Origin: Polaromonas sp.
GTDB taxonomy: Bacteria; Pseudomonadota; Gammaproteobacteria; Burkholderiales; Burkholderiaceae_C
Direction: 5' to 3'
DNA: 9,257 nucleotides
Assembly: GCA_023259235.1 (NCBI GenBank)
Contig: JAHFQQ010000089.1
Span: 1-9,257, forward strand
Positions within the stretch are counted from its first letter, which is position 1. Every line of letters starts with the position of its first letter. The position numbers were made by a program, and so were the translations under genes. Under the pieces are notes generated by a model. It saw only the letters and a program-made list of their open reading frames with translations, was not told where the DNA came from and searched no databases. This document shows, one piece after another, positions 1 to 6,630 of this stretch.

Positions 1-337
1 TGTCGCCGCTGTCGGTGACGACGAGCCCTTCCACGGTAACGTCTGGCGAGACGATCCGGATGGTGTCGCCAGCGAGGCCCCCGCTGACGGTTGGTCGGTC
101 AATGCCTTCAAGTTTCAGAGGCTTGTTGATAAGCAGGTTGTCCCTGTAGTGACCGCGTTCGATGGCCACGGTGTCGCCGGGTTTGGCGCGCGCCACGGCG
201 GCGGAGATCGACTCGCCGGGATGGACCCGGATCTCCGCGGCTACCCCAATCCGGGCGACCAGCAGCGAAGCGAGCAGTACCGTAGCGCTGCGCACGGCAA
301 ATGCAAGCCTCGGGGATGATCGCTTCAGTACTATCAC
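1..337 (-). CDS. nosD: NosD, periplasmic copper/sulfur assembly protein for N2O reductase (5' part only)
   Basis: The minus-strand frame starting at 337 encodes about 112 residues before leaving the window. It opens with a signal-peptide-like segment (hydrophobic stretch VLLASLLVARIGVAA, probable cut before AEIRVHPG). The start of a right-handed beta-helix repeat protein follows: PGESISAAVARAKPGDTV, then IERGHYRDN, LLINKPLKLEGI and VEGLVVTDSG. This pattern is typical of the CASH/NosD family, which works with the NosFY ABC transporter to supply sulfur for the CuZ centre of NosZ. The position directly after nosZ on the same strand matches the usual nosRZDFYL order. The GTG at 337 is the chosen start because the frame is closed by TGA shortly upstream and no in-frame ATG precedes the signal peptide. 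Its Shine-Dalgarno is poor, and GTG at 295 is an alternative. The identification is secure; the exact start is not. Confidence 0.88.
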   Translation of the reverse strand, partial: MIVLKRSSPRLAFAVRSATVLLASLLVARIGVAAEIRVHPGESISAAVARAKPGDTVAIERGHYRDNLLINKPLKLEGIDRPTVSGGLAGDTIRIVSPDVTVEGLVVTDSGD

Positions 338-578
338 TTCAGTCCGGGTTACCTGGTTCGCATTGTTAACTCGTAGGCGCGTAGGTCAGGAGTGGGCGCC
401 GGATTTGTCAGCAACCAGAACTACGACAACTCATGCGCCGATTTGTTGATCCATGATATGAGGAACAAGCATCCTCAAGAGCGAACCTCGTCGGGAATCG
501 ACGATTTGGATTCAAGAAAGGAGGGGAAGTTTTGCAACTCCCCCCAGGGTTCTCCGCGAAACCTTCTGGAACCGGCCC
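338..578. other. nosZ-nosD intergenic region
   Basis: These 241 bases separate nosZ from nosD and hold no convincing gene. The only clear element is the GC-rich hairpin near 523-543. No good FNR-type box was found; TTGATCCATGATAT at about 445 has only one intact half-site. Whether nosD depends on nosZ read-through or on its own promoter cannot be told from the sequence. Confidence 0.5.
510..543 (-). terminator. Possible terminator or processing hairpin after nosZ
   Basis: On the minus strand, 36 bases beyond the nosZ stop codon, GGGGAGTT and AACTTCCCC form a stem with a one-base bulge and a GCAA loop (543-523). A pyrimidine-rich tail TCCTTTCTT follows. The tail is interrupted, so termination may be partial. 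It could instead protect the 3' end of nosZ mRNA, which would allow different nosZ and nosD expression levels. Confidence 0.45.
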
Positions 579-2537
579 TCAGGCCTCCACCAGCATGCGC
601 GATCGCATCTCAAGGTGCAGCGCGTGGCAGAAGTTGGTGCAGTAGCACCAATAGACCCCGGGCTTGTCTGCCTTGAAGGTGACCGACTTGGTTTCCTGAG
701 GGTTGACGATGAAGTTGATATTGTATTTCGGGATGGCAAAACCGTGAGTCAGATCCTCGACCTTGTCCAGGTTGGTAAGGATGATGGTGACTTCGTCGCC
801 CTTTTTGACCGTCCACTCGCGCAGCCCGAAGGCTGGAGCCTGAGATGTCAGGTAGATCGTCACCTTCTTGCCTTTGCGTTCGACCCGGCACTCCTTGGCG
901 TCCTTTACCGCGTTGGGGAACTCGTTGATGTCATAGACCTGACGGGTCCTGATCAGTTCGCGTGGAATGATGATGGAGTCATGCGGCTCGGAGTACACCG
1001 AGTGGTCGGCCACGAGCTTCATCTTGTCACCGCTGATGTCAATCAGTTGCGCGGTTTCCGGGTGCAGCGGTCCTACCGGCAGGAAGCGGTCCTTGGAGAA
1101 CTTGTTGTCGGACAGAAAGAATTTGCCATCGGCATTCTTGGTCTCGCCCATGGAAGTAAAACCGTGGCCTGGCTGGTATTGGACGTCGATGCGGTCCACC
1201 ACCGGCTTTGCCGCTTTATCGCCCTTGAAGGATTTGATGGCGGCGTCGAGGTTCCATTTGACGATCTGGCTGTCGAGGAACAGCGTCGTGTAGGCGTTGC
1301 CCTTGTTGTCGAAACCGGTGTGTAGTGGACCGAGGCCAATTTCAGGTTCGGCGACCACGGTGTCGCGGGGCTCCTTGAGTTCACCGTCGAACCATTTCAA
1401 TACCAAAGCATGCTCGATCAGGGTGGCCGTTGGCGAGAGCTTGCCGGAGCAGGCGTAGTACTTGCCGTCCGGACTGGCGTTGACGCCGTGGGGGTTCTTC
1501 GGCACCGGCACGTAGCAGGTGAGCGCGGTCTTCGGATCTGCGTTGGCGGATTTGGTGCCGTCCACCACCGGGACCTTGGATTTGCCGATGAAAAATGTCT
1601 TGCCGGCCTTGACTGCTGCTTCAATGCGGGCAATGTTGAAGAAGATGCAGGAGTCGCGCTCGAGCGACATCATGTCCTCATAATGGACGCCGCCCTCCAT
1701 GTTGTATTGATTCGAGCAGGCCAGTTTGCCGTCGTAGGAGGTGGCCACCAAGTCCATGTTGCCGTCTATCTTGACCTGCCAGCGCGGCTCCAAGGATTCC
1801 GCATCGACACAGGTGAACAGGCAGAAATATTTTTTCGGGTCGTTGAGGTCGCGGCCGTCGTTGGGTTGGGGAATGTGGAACTCGTTGCCACAAAAAACGC
1901 GGGTCGTGTAGTTGATTTTTTCGTCAACCGGATCGCGCTTGTCGGGGAAAATGCCATGGAATCCCTGAACGTTTGGCAGTTCAGTGATCTTGTCACACTC
2001 CATCGTATCGAGCCGGACGCGCGCGATGCGACCATGGATCTTGTCATTGACGAAAAGGTGTTTGCCGTTGTAGGTGCCGTCGGTATAGGACGGATGTACG
2101 TGGTGGGTATCGCCGGTGAAGTACTTCAGGCTGCCATCCGCATTGGTGCCCATGATCTTCTTCGATTCGTTGGTGATCCCCCAGCCGACCAGGCAGTCGA
2201 TGTTGAACACCGGAATGCGCTTGAACTCGCGGCCGGAGGGCAAGCCATAAATCCGAACTTCCCCTGAATGGCCACCGGAGGAGAAGGAGTAGTAAGTATC
2301 CAGTTGACCAGGCGGTACTTCATACTTTGAGTAATCGACCGCTCCGGTTTTGGTCGGCTCGGCGGCCGTTACGGATTGGCCTCCGGTAGCAGCGGGGGCG
2401 GCTGTCTTGTTGCAGGCAGCCAGACCCACCGACAGTCCGGCGCCGGTAAGACCGGCAATAGCGGTTTTGTTGAGGAATTTGCGGCGACCCAGATCCTTGG
2501 GAATCACGATTTCGTTTGAATCATTAGCAGTGCTCAT
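579..2537 (-). CDS. nosZ: Nitrous oxide reductase NosZ, clade I (Tat-type)
   Basis: This 652-residue protein is the terminal reductase of denitrification and reduces N2O to N2 in the periplasm. A twin-arginine leader is visible (GRRKFL, R18-R19). The N-terminal beta-propeller carries all seven CuZ histidine positions: H145/H146 in DTHHVH, H194 in FHG, H350 in PHGVN, H406 in LHTGFD, H458 in PGHGF and H519 in SEPHDS. The DxHHxH form and the Tat leader place it in clade I. The C-terminal cupredoxin domain holds CuA ligands H598, C633, C637, H641 and M644 (CTNFCHALHLEM). The start ATG has an AAAGGA ribosome site nine bases upstream. Two oddities: the leader ends in a lipobox-like LAAC (C42), suggesting lipid anchoring, and position 635 is Asn where P. 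stutzeri-type enzymes have Trp. The length is normal for the family and the reading frame is intact. Confidence 0.98.
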   Translation of the reverse strand: MSTANDSNEIVIPKDLGRRKFLNKTAIAGLTGAGLSVGLAACNKTAAPAATGGQSVTAAEPTKTGAVDYSKYEVPPGQLDTYYSFSSGGHSGEVRIYGLPSGREFKRIPVFNIDCLVGWGITNESKKIMGTNADGSLKYFTGDTHHVHPSYTDGTYNGKHLFVNDKIHGRIARVRLDTMECDKITELPNVQGFHGIFPDKRDPVDEKINYTTRVFCGNEFHIPQPNDGRDLNDPKKYFCLFTCVDAESLEPRWQVKIDGNMDLVATSYDGKLACSNQYNMEGGVHYEDMMSLERDSCIFFNIARIEAAVKAGKTFFIGKSKVPVVDGTKSANADPKTALTCYVPVPKNPHGVNASPDGKYYACSGKLSPTATLIEHALVLKWFDGELKEPRDTVVAEPEIGLGPLHTGFDNKGNAYTTLFLDSQIVKWNLDAAIKSFKGDKAAKPVVDRIDVQYQPGHGFTSMGETKNADGKFFLSDNKFSKDRFLPVGPLHPETAQLIDISGDKMKLVADHSVYSEPHDSIIIPRELIRTRQVYDINEFPNAVKDAKECRVERKGKKVTIYLTSQAPAFGLREWTVKKGDEVTIILTNLDKVEDLTHGFAIPKYNINFIVNPQETKSVTFKADKPGVYWCYCTNFCHALHLEMRSRMLVEA

Positions 2538-2864
2538 GAGAAATTTTCCTTTCTTGGTTTTTTGATAATCAGATGGTTGCAGCCATTTAAGGCTGAAAGT
2601 CGTTACCCGGAATTATTTGAACGACGAAATCGCGAAAGCCCGGATATTCACAGTCCGTCCCGAGGCAAACACGGCTTTGAGCGCGGCCAGGCCACTGGGG
2701 GGGCTGGCCAACTCCGGACGGTGCAGCGGCTACCACAGAAAAGAACAAAAGCGAAGAATTGGTGACGAAGTTCATCTTGAGCTTGGACATTGGGCCGTCT
2801 ATTCCAGTGGTGTCGCCAACCTTCTGACAAACAGGCTGGAGCCTGCAACCTTTATTGCAACAAG

Positions 2865-2870
2865 GTTATC
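2865..2870 (-). promoter_or_regulatory. Putative -10 element of nosZ promoter
   Basis: GATAAC on the minus strand matches four of six positions of TATAAT. Its centre lies 30 bases downstream of the FNR-type box centre, close to the spacing of a class II FNR promoter. The inferred transcription start is about 2857. Confidence 0.45.
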
Positions 2871-2890
2871 AGGCCTGTCCGGGTAATTCC

Positions 2891-2904
2891 TTGATGTAGG
2901 TCAA
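2891..2904 (-). promoter_or_regulatory. FNR/Anr/Dnr-type box upstream of nosZ
   Basis: The minus strand reads TTGACCTACATCAA. This fits the FNR-family pattern TTGAC-N4-ATCAA, with one position away from the symmetric TTGAT-N4-ATCAA. It lies between nosR and nosZ with a plausible -10 downstream, so it probably gives nosZ its own low-oxygen or NO-responsive promoter. Which FNR-family regulator binds cannot be decided from the site. Confidence 0.75.
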
Positions 2905-2976
2905 TCAGTCTGGCGTTAAACGGATCTGCCGATTTGGCACCCCGGCAACCGGCCCACGAATTGCCGCATTGCGACC

Positions 2977-5718
2977 TCAGGGCTGGAGAAAACCCAGCGT
3001 CTTCAGGCTCAGGAACAGCGCGGCGCCAATCAGCAGGTTCTTGAAGCCCACATAGCTCAACATGTCCATCACGCTGGCATAGCGGTAATTGGCTTGCCAC
3101 CATGGGCCGTTCTTGACGTAGCGGCGACCCGACAGGCGGATCAATATCTCGTAAACGCTCCAGCCGACCCACCAGCCGATGATGGCGCCTGAGGAGAGGC
3201 GACCGTTCGCGGCCAGTACCCACGCCAGGCTGGCCGCCAGCGCCAGCGAGAATCCGGCCACCTGGAGTGCACGTTGCGAAGCCCAGCCTTCAGAGCTCCA
3301 GGGCCACAGGTGGTCAACCAGCTCCAGCCAGAGCCATTTCAGGCCCCTCGCCCCCGTCTTGTGCGGCGGAGCGACCGGGTCAGTGGGCGCACGTGGATCC
3401 GGCCCAAGCCTGACTTTGGCATCCATTGGGACAACGTCGATCGGAATGAAATAGCCGTCGCGTCCAATCGGCGTGATTTTCAGTCCGTTGCGTTCGCGCC
3501 GCTTGCGTTCCTTGGCCAGCGGCGGGCAACCCTTCGCATCGGTGTACAGCACCAGGCAGTCCAGGCAATGAAGACATTCGCGGTGGTCGATGCGGCCATC
3601 GGCGTCGATCGCCAGCGAGCCGCAGCCAACGGCGCAGGCCTTGCAACTGTTGCAGTCCTGCTTGCGCGGCAGGCCAAACCAGCGAAAAGTGCTGGGCATG
3701 GCCAGGGCAGCACCGAGCGGGCAAATGTACTTGCAGTATGGTCGTTCGATAAAGATTGAGAGGCCCAGAATCGCGCAGACAAACAAGCCGTAAGGCCAGG
3801 CGCGGTGGCTGACACCCACCAGGAAAGTGGTTTTGAACGGTTCGACCTCGGCCAGCATTTCGGCCAGACCCATGGAAAATACAGACACCGTCAGCAGGCC
3901 GAAGAATACCGCGTACTTCACCCACTTGAGCCGGTCATGCCAGACGCGTGGCAAATGGCCCTGAAAGCGCTTAAGGCCGATCAAGCCGCCGAGCTTGTAC
4001 ATGGCCTCGGACAGGGAGCCGAACGGGCACATCCAGCCGCAGAACAGGCCGCGCCCATATAGAAACACAGTGAGGATGATGAAAATCCAGAACAGGAAAA
4101 TAAACGGATCGGAGAGGAAAAGAGACCAGGTCCAACTAAACAGCAAGGTGTGAAGCCAGGTCAACACCTGCGTAATGGAAGGCTGCGCCATCGCGCCAAA
4201 ACCGACGAAGCCGATGCTAAGGGCCCAGGCGCTGTATTTAAATGCATTCACCGGCCACTTGTTTTTGTGGGTTGCGCGGCGCGTGAGCTTTTCACGAAAG
4301 GCATAGACCACGGTGACCATGATCAGCAACACTGCGAACAGGGCAATCCCCACGGCGCGCGATTTCCATACCTGCACCCAAGGTGCAGCGGCTTCTTTTA
4401 TCACCGGTCGGCCGCCTTGCAACAAGTCAGCGGCCAGCCAGTATTTGGCATCGAAGGTGGCAAAGCTGCGCTTGCCGGTGGCGCGGTCCACGTGGCTACC
4501 CATGAATGACAGCTTCCAGGGATAGGCCGAAGAGAAGGTCTTGGAGCGGATGATGAAGATGGCCGATTCGGTAAAGGCCGGTGCCCCGGCTGCGGCAACG
4601 CCATAGAGGTTGAGGTAGTCGGTGTCGCGAAAGGTGAATGAATCCGCCTCCTGCTTGACCTGCACGCGGTCGTAGATGCCACCGCGCACAAAGCCCGAGC
4701 CCTTGAATGATTCGGTGCCCTCTGTGCGAATGATGAAGATGGCGTGCTCGCCTTCCTTGAGTTGCGAGCGCAGGTTGTTCCAGATGTTTTCCCCAAGCAA
4801 GCTGGCGCCGACGTCAGGATGGTCGAGGTCGCCAAACCAGAGCCCGATAAAGGGCTCGCTACCGTGCTCCAGGCCCACTTCCTGGGGCAACACCTGCAGA
4901 CGCTGCACGCTGCCCTGCTTGACCAGCTGCGCCCAGCTGAGGCGCTGGCCGCTCACCGCAAAGCGGGCCGGCTCGCGCACTGTCGGCGCGAGGATGCCGA
5001 CCTGGCGCGCCACCGCCGTGCCCGCTGTCATCATGACCTGGTTTTGCGTGATCACGGTGACGGTGGCGCCCGAGATCGCATCGACACCCAGTACGCCTTC
5101 ATCAGGCCGGGACTGACCGACCTCAATCTTGTCGGCGACCGACTTGCCAATGTATTGCTGGTTGAAGTTAAGCAACGCCGATTCGGGGATGCCCAGCAGC
5201 AGGATGGGCTCGGAATGCTTGAGCACCTTCACGCCCACAAAGCGGCCTTTCAGATCCATGCCGATCAGCGTGACGACCGGCTTGCCCGAGTAGGCCGGCG
5301 TGTCGGTGATGTCAGTGGACAGCATCACATAGCCCAGCAGCGTCTTTTTGCCGTGCTCAGGCTCGCCATGGAACCCTGTTTCGTCCTTCTTCCTGGTCTC
5401 TGTGTCCTTCTTGCTCTCCTCATGCTCGTCATGGCTCTTTTTTGTCTGCACGTCCTTCTTGCCGTCACCGGTTTCGCCGTAGGCCTCAACATACGGCGGC
5501 TGGCCCATGCGCTCGGAGAAGCTCTTCGCGCCGGGAAACACTTCGGAACACGGCACCAGAGCGCACAAATCTTTCGCGGTATTCAATTCAGGCGGCAGTT
5601 CCGCGTTGTAGGAACCCGTGGCCGCACGCGCGTTGCTCGCGCCCATGGCAAGCGCCATAAAAAATGCGGCCAGGCAAAAATACACCTTGGCCGCTAAACA
5701 TTGGGATCGTGAATGCAT
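2977..5718 (-). CDS. nosR: NosR, membrane-bound flavin and iron-sulfur protein for N2O respiration
   Basis: NosR is a polytopic membrane protein needed for nosZ expression and for electron supply to NosZ. The 913 residues show: a signal peptide (1-32, ending SNARA); a periplasmic FMN-binding domain with DAISGATVT (213-221), where T219 of SGAT is the presumed covalent FMN site; membrane helices from about 453; two CxxxCP motifs (C560/C564 and C662/C666); and two ferredoxin-like cysteine sets (C689, C692, C695, C699; C715, C718, C721, C731). The ATG at 5718 is chosen because AGGAAG lies four bases upstream and it directly precedes the signal peptide; the frame could extend to 5859 but that would bury the leader. 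The protein is longer than the roughly 720-residue P. stutzeri NosR. The extra length includes a Lys/Glu/His-rich stretch (about 84-125) and a C-terminal part (about 760-913) with three more predicted helices. Confidence 0.96.
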   Translation of the reverse strand: MHSRSQCLAAKVYFCLAAFFMALAMGASNARAATGSYNAELPPELNTAKDLCALVPCSEVFPGAKSFSERMGQPPYVEAYGETGDGKKDVQTKKSHDEHEESKKDTETRKKDETGFHGEPEHGKKTLLGYVMLSTDITDTPAYSGKPVVTLIGMDLKGRFVGVKVLKHSEPILLLGIPESALLNFNQQYIGKSVADKIEVGQSRPDEGVLGVDAISGATVTVITQNQVMMTAGTAVARQVGILAPTVREPARFAVSGQRLSWAQLVKQGSVQRLQVLPQEVGLEHGSEPFIGLWFGDLDHPDVGASLLGENIWNNLRSQLKEGEHAIFIIRTEGTESFKGSGFVRGGIYDRVQVKQEADSFTFRDTDYLNLYGVAAAGAPAFTESAIFIIRSKTFSSAYPWKLSFMGSHVDRATGKRSFATFDAKYWLAADLLQGGRPVIKEAAAPWVQVWKSRAVGIALFAVLLIMVTVVYAFREKLTRRATHKNKWPVNAFKYSAWALSIGFVGFGAMAQPSITQVLTWLHTLLFSWTWSLFLSDPFIFLFWIFIILTVFLYGRGLFCGWMCPFGSLSEAMYKLGGLIGLKRFQGHLPRVWHDRLKWVKYAVFFGLLTVSVFSMGLAEMLAEVEPFKTTFLVGVSHRAWPYGLFVCAILGLSIFIERPYCKYICPLGAALAMPSTFRWFGLPRKQDCNSCKACAVGCGSLAIDADGRIDHRECLHCLDCLVLYTDAKGCPPLAKERKRRERNGLKITPIGRDGYFIPIDVVPMDAKVRLGPDPRAPTDPVAPPHKTGARGLKWLWLELVDHLWPWSSEGWASQRALQVAGFSLALAASLAWVLAANGRLSSGAIIGWWVGWSVYEILIRLSGRRYVKNGPWWQANYRYASVMDMLSYVGFKNLLIGAALFLSLKTLGFLQP

Positions 5719-5722
5719 AACA

Positions 5723-5728
5723 CTTCCT
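5723..5728 (-). promoter_or_regulatory. Ribosome binding site that sets the nosR start
   Basis: AGGAAG on the minus strand lies four bases before the ATG at 5718. It supports this start over the longer upstream frame, which begins inside a strong inverted repeat. Confidence 0.75.
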
Positions 5729-5858
5729 GAAGGCAGGCACTGCCAGCTCACAGTGCCAATACGGCGACACCGGAGATCGAGTCCGCTTGCCGCCAAGATT
5801 TCAAACAGCCAAATCCGGCCTCGACATTCCCGCACTGGCTTATTCCAGGCGCAAGCCA

Positions 5859-5891
5859 CCAGACATCCGGCGCCAAGTGCCGGATGTCTGG
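5859..5891. repeat. Perfect 13-bp inverted repeat (hairpin) upstream of nosR
   Basis: CCAGACATCCGGC (5859-5871) and GCCGGATGTCTGG (5879-5891) are exact reverse complements around a seven-base loop. There is no T-run on either side, so a simple terminator is unlikely. It lies about 140 bases upstream of the nosR start. It may be an mRNA leader hairpin or a REP-like intergenic element. Confidence 0.85.
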
Positions 5892-5915
5892 CACATGCGT
5901 CTTGCAGGCGTGGCG

Positions 5916-5935
5916 GCTACTGCAGATGCAGTGGC
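5916..5935. repeat. Second inverted repeat upstream of nosR
   Basis: GGCTACTGCA (5916-5925 region) pairs with TGCAGTGGCC, allowing one G-T wobble. The core ACTGCAGATGCAGT (5919-5932) has six-base arms around GA. A third, weaker stem, CCGGG (5950-5954) with CCCGG (5963-5967), follows. Confidence 0.6.
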
Positions 5936-6103
5936 CATGATCGGGGTTGCCGGGCTTTGGATCCCGGTAGTTGGTCCTGACTCTTGACGCCATCCTTTTT
6001 GAATGCCCCTCTCGTCACAAAGAGCTTTCATGCCTGTCTAAAATTGGCCTGCCTGATTGCTTTTCAACGAAGCCAATGTTGTGTGAAAATCGTGATGGTT
6101 TCA

Positions 6104-6117
6104 TTGATTTTAATCAA
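6104..6117. promoter_or_regulatory. Perfect FNR-type box
   Basis: TTGATTTTAATCAA matches the symmetric FNR-family consensus TTGAT-N4-ATCAA exactly. It lies 117 bases upstream of the cytochrome start, with a plausible -10 downstream on the plus strand. Because the site is symmetric it could also serve nosR on the other strand, although the -10 on that side is poor. Confidence 0.88.
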
Positions 6118-6137
6118 GAACTCAGTAAAAACCCTAA

Positions 6138-6143
6138 TATTAA
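6138..6143 (+). promoter_or_regulatory. Putative -10 of the cytochrome c-apbE promoter
   Basis: TATTAA lies with its centre 30 bases downstream of the FNR box centre, the same spacing as at the nosZ promoter. It matches four of six positions of TATAAT. Transcription would begin near 6150, giving a leader of about 76 bases. Confidence 0.5.
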
Positions 6144-6227
6144 GGTCTTGCGGTGCCACCGGTGTGCGAATATCGGTCTATCGAAATCCGTTACGGGTTT
6201 GTCAATTCAATTTTCCGGGAAAAAACC

Positions 6228-6620
6228 ATGCATAAAACTACACTGCTCTTGGCCTCGCTGAGCCTCGCGTTACTGGCTGCTTGCGGACAAAAGGACACCT
6301 CTGCGCCGGCCGCTGCACCTACTCCAGCTGCTGCGCCAGCGGCTGCACCGGCCCCCGTCGCTGAGAACACTGAAGGCAAGGCCGTGTTTGGCAAGACTTG
6401 CTCACTCTGCCATGCTGTCGGAGCGGCTGGCGCGCCCAAGCCAGGTGACAAGGCCGACTGGGGCCCGCGCATCGCCCAAGGTAACGACACTCTTTACAAG
6501 CACGCCATGGAAGGCTTCACCGGTGCCAAGGGTTCGATGCCGGCCCGCGGTGGCAACGCCGCGCTTTCTGATGCCGAGGTCAAGGCGGCTGTTGATTACA
6601 TGGTGTCTCTATCGAAATAA
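6228..6620 (+). CDS. c5-type cytochrome c lipoprotein, probable electron carrier for N2O reduction
   Basis: This is a 130-residue monohaem cytochrome. A short hydrophobic leader ends in a lipobox (LLAAC, C19), followed by an Ala/Pro-rich linker (about 26-45) and a small class I cytochrome domain with haem site CSLCH (C58, C61, H62). The probable axial methionine is M104 (GSMPARGG). The pattern GKTCSLCHAVGAAGAPKPGD followed by WGPRIAQG and LSDAEVKAAVDYMV is characteristic of the cytochrome c5 family. The ATG at 6228 is preferred over the upstream frame because it immediately precedes the lipoprotein leader; its ribosome site (CGGGA) is weak. It is divergent from nosR, downstream of an FNR box and 10 bases from the flavin transferase gene. 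A role as periplasmic electron donor to NosZ is inferred from this context. The anchored design suggests a tethered shuttle rather than a freely soluble one. Confidence 0.92.
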   Translation: MHKTTLLLASLSLALLAACGQKDTSAPAAAPTPAAAPAAAPAPVAENTEGKAVFGKTCSLCHAVGAAGAPKPGDKADWGPRIAQGNDTLYKHAMEGFTGAKGSMPARGGNAALSDAEVKAAVDYMVSLSK

Positions 6621-6623
6621 GGA
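6619..6623 (+). promoter_or_regulatory. Ribosome binding site that sets the apbE GTG start
   Basis: AAGGA overlaps the stop codon of the cytochrome gene and lies seven bases before the GTG at 6631. This supports the GTG start and suggests translational coupling between the two genes. Confidence 0.7.
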
Positions 6624-6630
6624 TCCTGTC

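Larger units (their letters stand above)
2538..2976. other. nosR-nosZ intergenic region and nosZ leader
   Basis: This 439-base gap contains an FNR-type promoter near its nosR end (box 2891-2904, -10 about 2865-2870), leaving a nosZ leader of roughly 320 bases. A six-base inverted repeat, GGCCAG (2685-2690) and CTGGCC (2704-2709), could form a hairpin in that leader. A 67-codon minus-strand frame (2587-2790) begins with a signal-like stretch but has no good ribosome site and no recognisable family, so it is not called as a gene. Confidence 0.6.
5719..6227. other. Divergent control region between nosR and the cytochrome c-apbE unit
   Basis: This 509-base region has no convincing gene on either strand. 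The nosR half (5719-5970) contains three closely spaced inverted repeats. The other half contains a perfect FNR box at 6104-6117 with a good -10 toward the cytochrome gene. No equally good FNR box lies closer to nosR, so nosR may use the same symmetric box, giving a leader of about 350 bases, or another promoter not recognised here. Confidence 0.6.

Noticed and set aside
445..458. FNR-like TTGATCCATGATAT before nosD
   Set aside because: Only the first half-site matches; the second half lacks ATCAA.
1410..2267. 285-codon plus-strand frame inside nosZ
   Set aside because: It is a shadow frame in GC-rich coding DNA, opposite conserved NosZ motifs.
2571..2584. TTGATAATCAGATG close to the nosZ start
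   Set aside because: The second half-site is absent, and it lies too close to the start codon for a class II FNR promoter with a normal leader.
2587..2790. 67-residue minus-strand frame with a signal-like start in the nosZ leader
   Set aside because: No convincing ribosome site, no family resemblance and biased composition after residue 25. A leader peptide cannot be excluded but is not supported.
4744..5697. 317-codon plus-strand frame inside nosR
   Set aside because: It is a shadow frame opposite the conserved flavin domain of NosR, with no recognisable motif.
5719..5859. Longer nosR frame starting at 5859
   Set aside because: It would place 47 residues before a clear signal peptide, its ATG overlaps the strong inverted repeat, and the ATG at 5718 has a good ribosome site.
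5890..5906. Sigma-54-like TGGCAC...TTGCA
   Set aside because: The GG and GC elements are 12 bases apart rather than the required 10.
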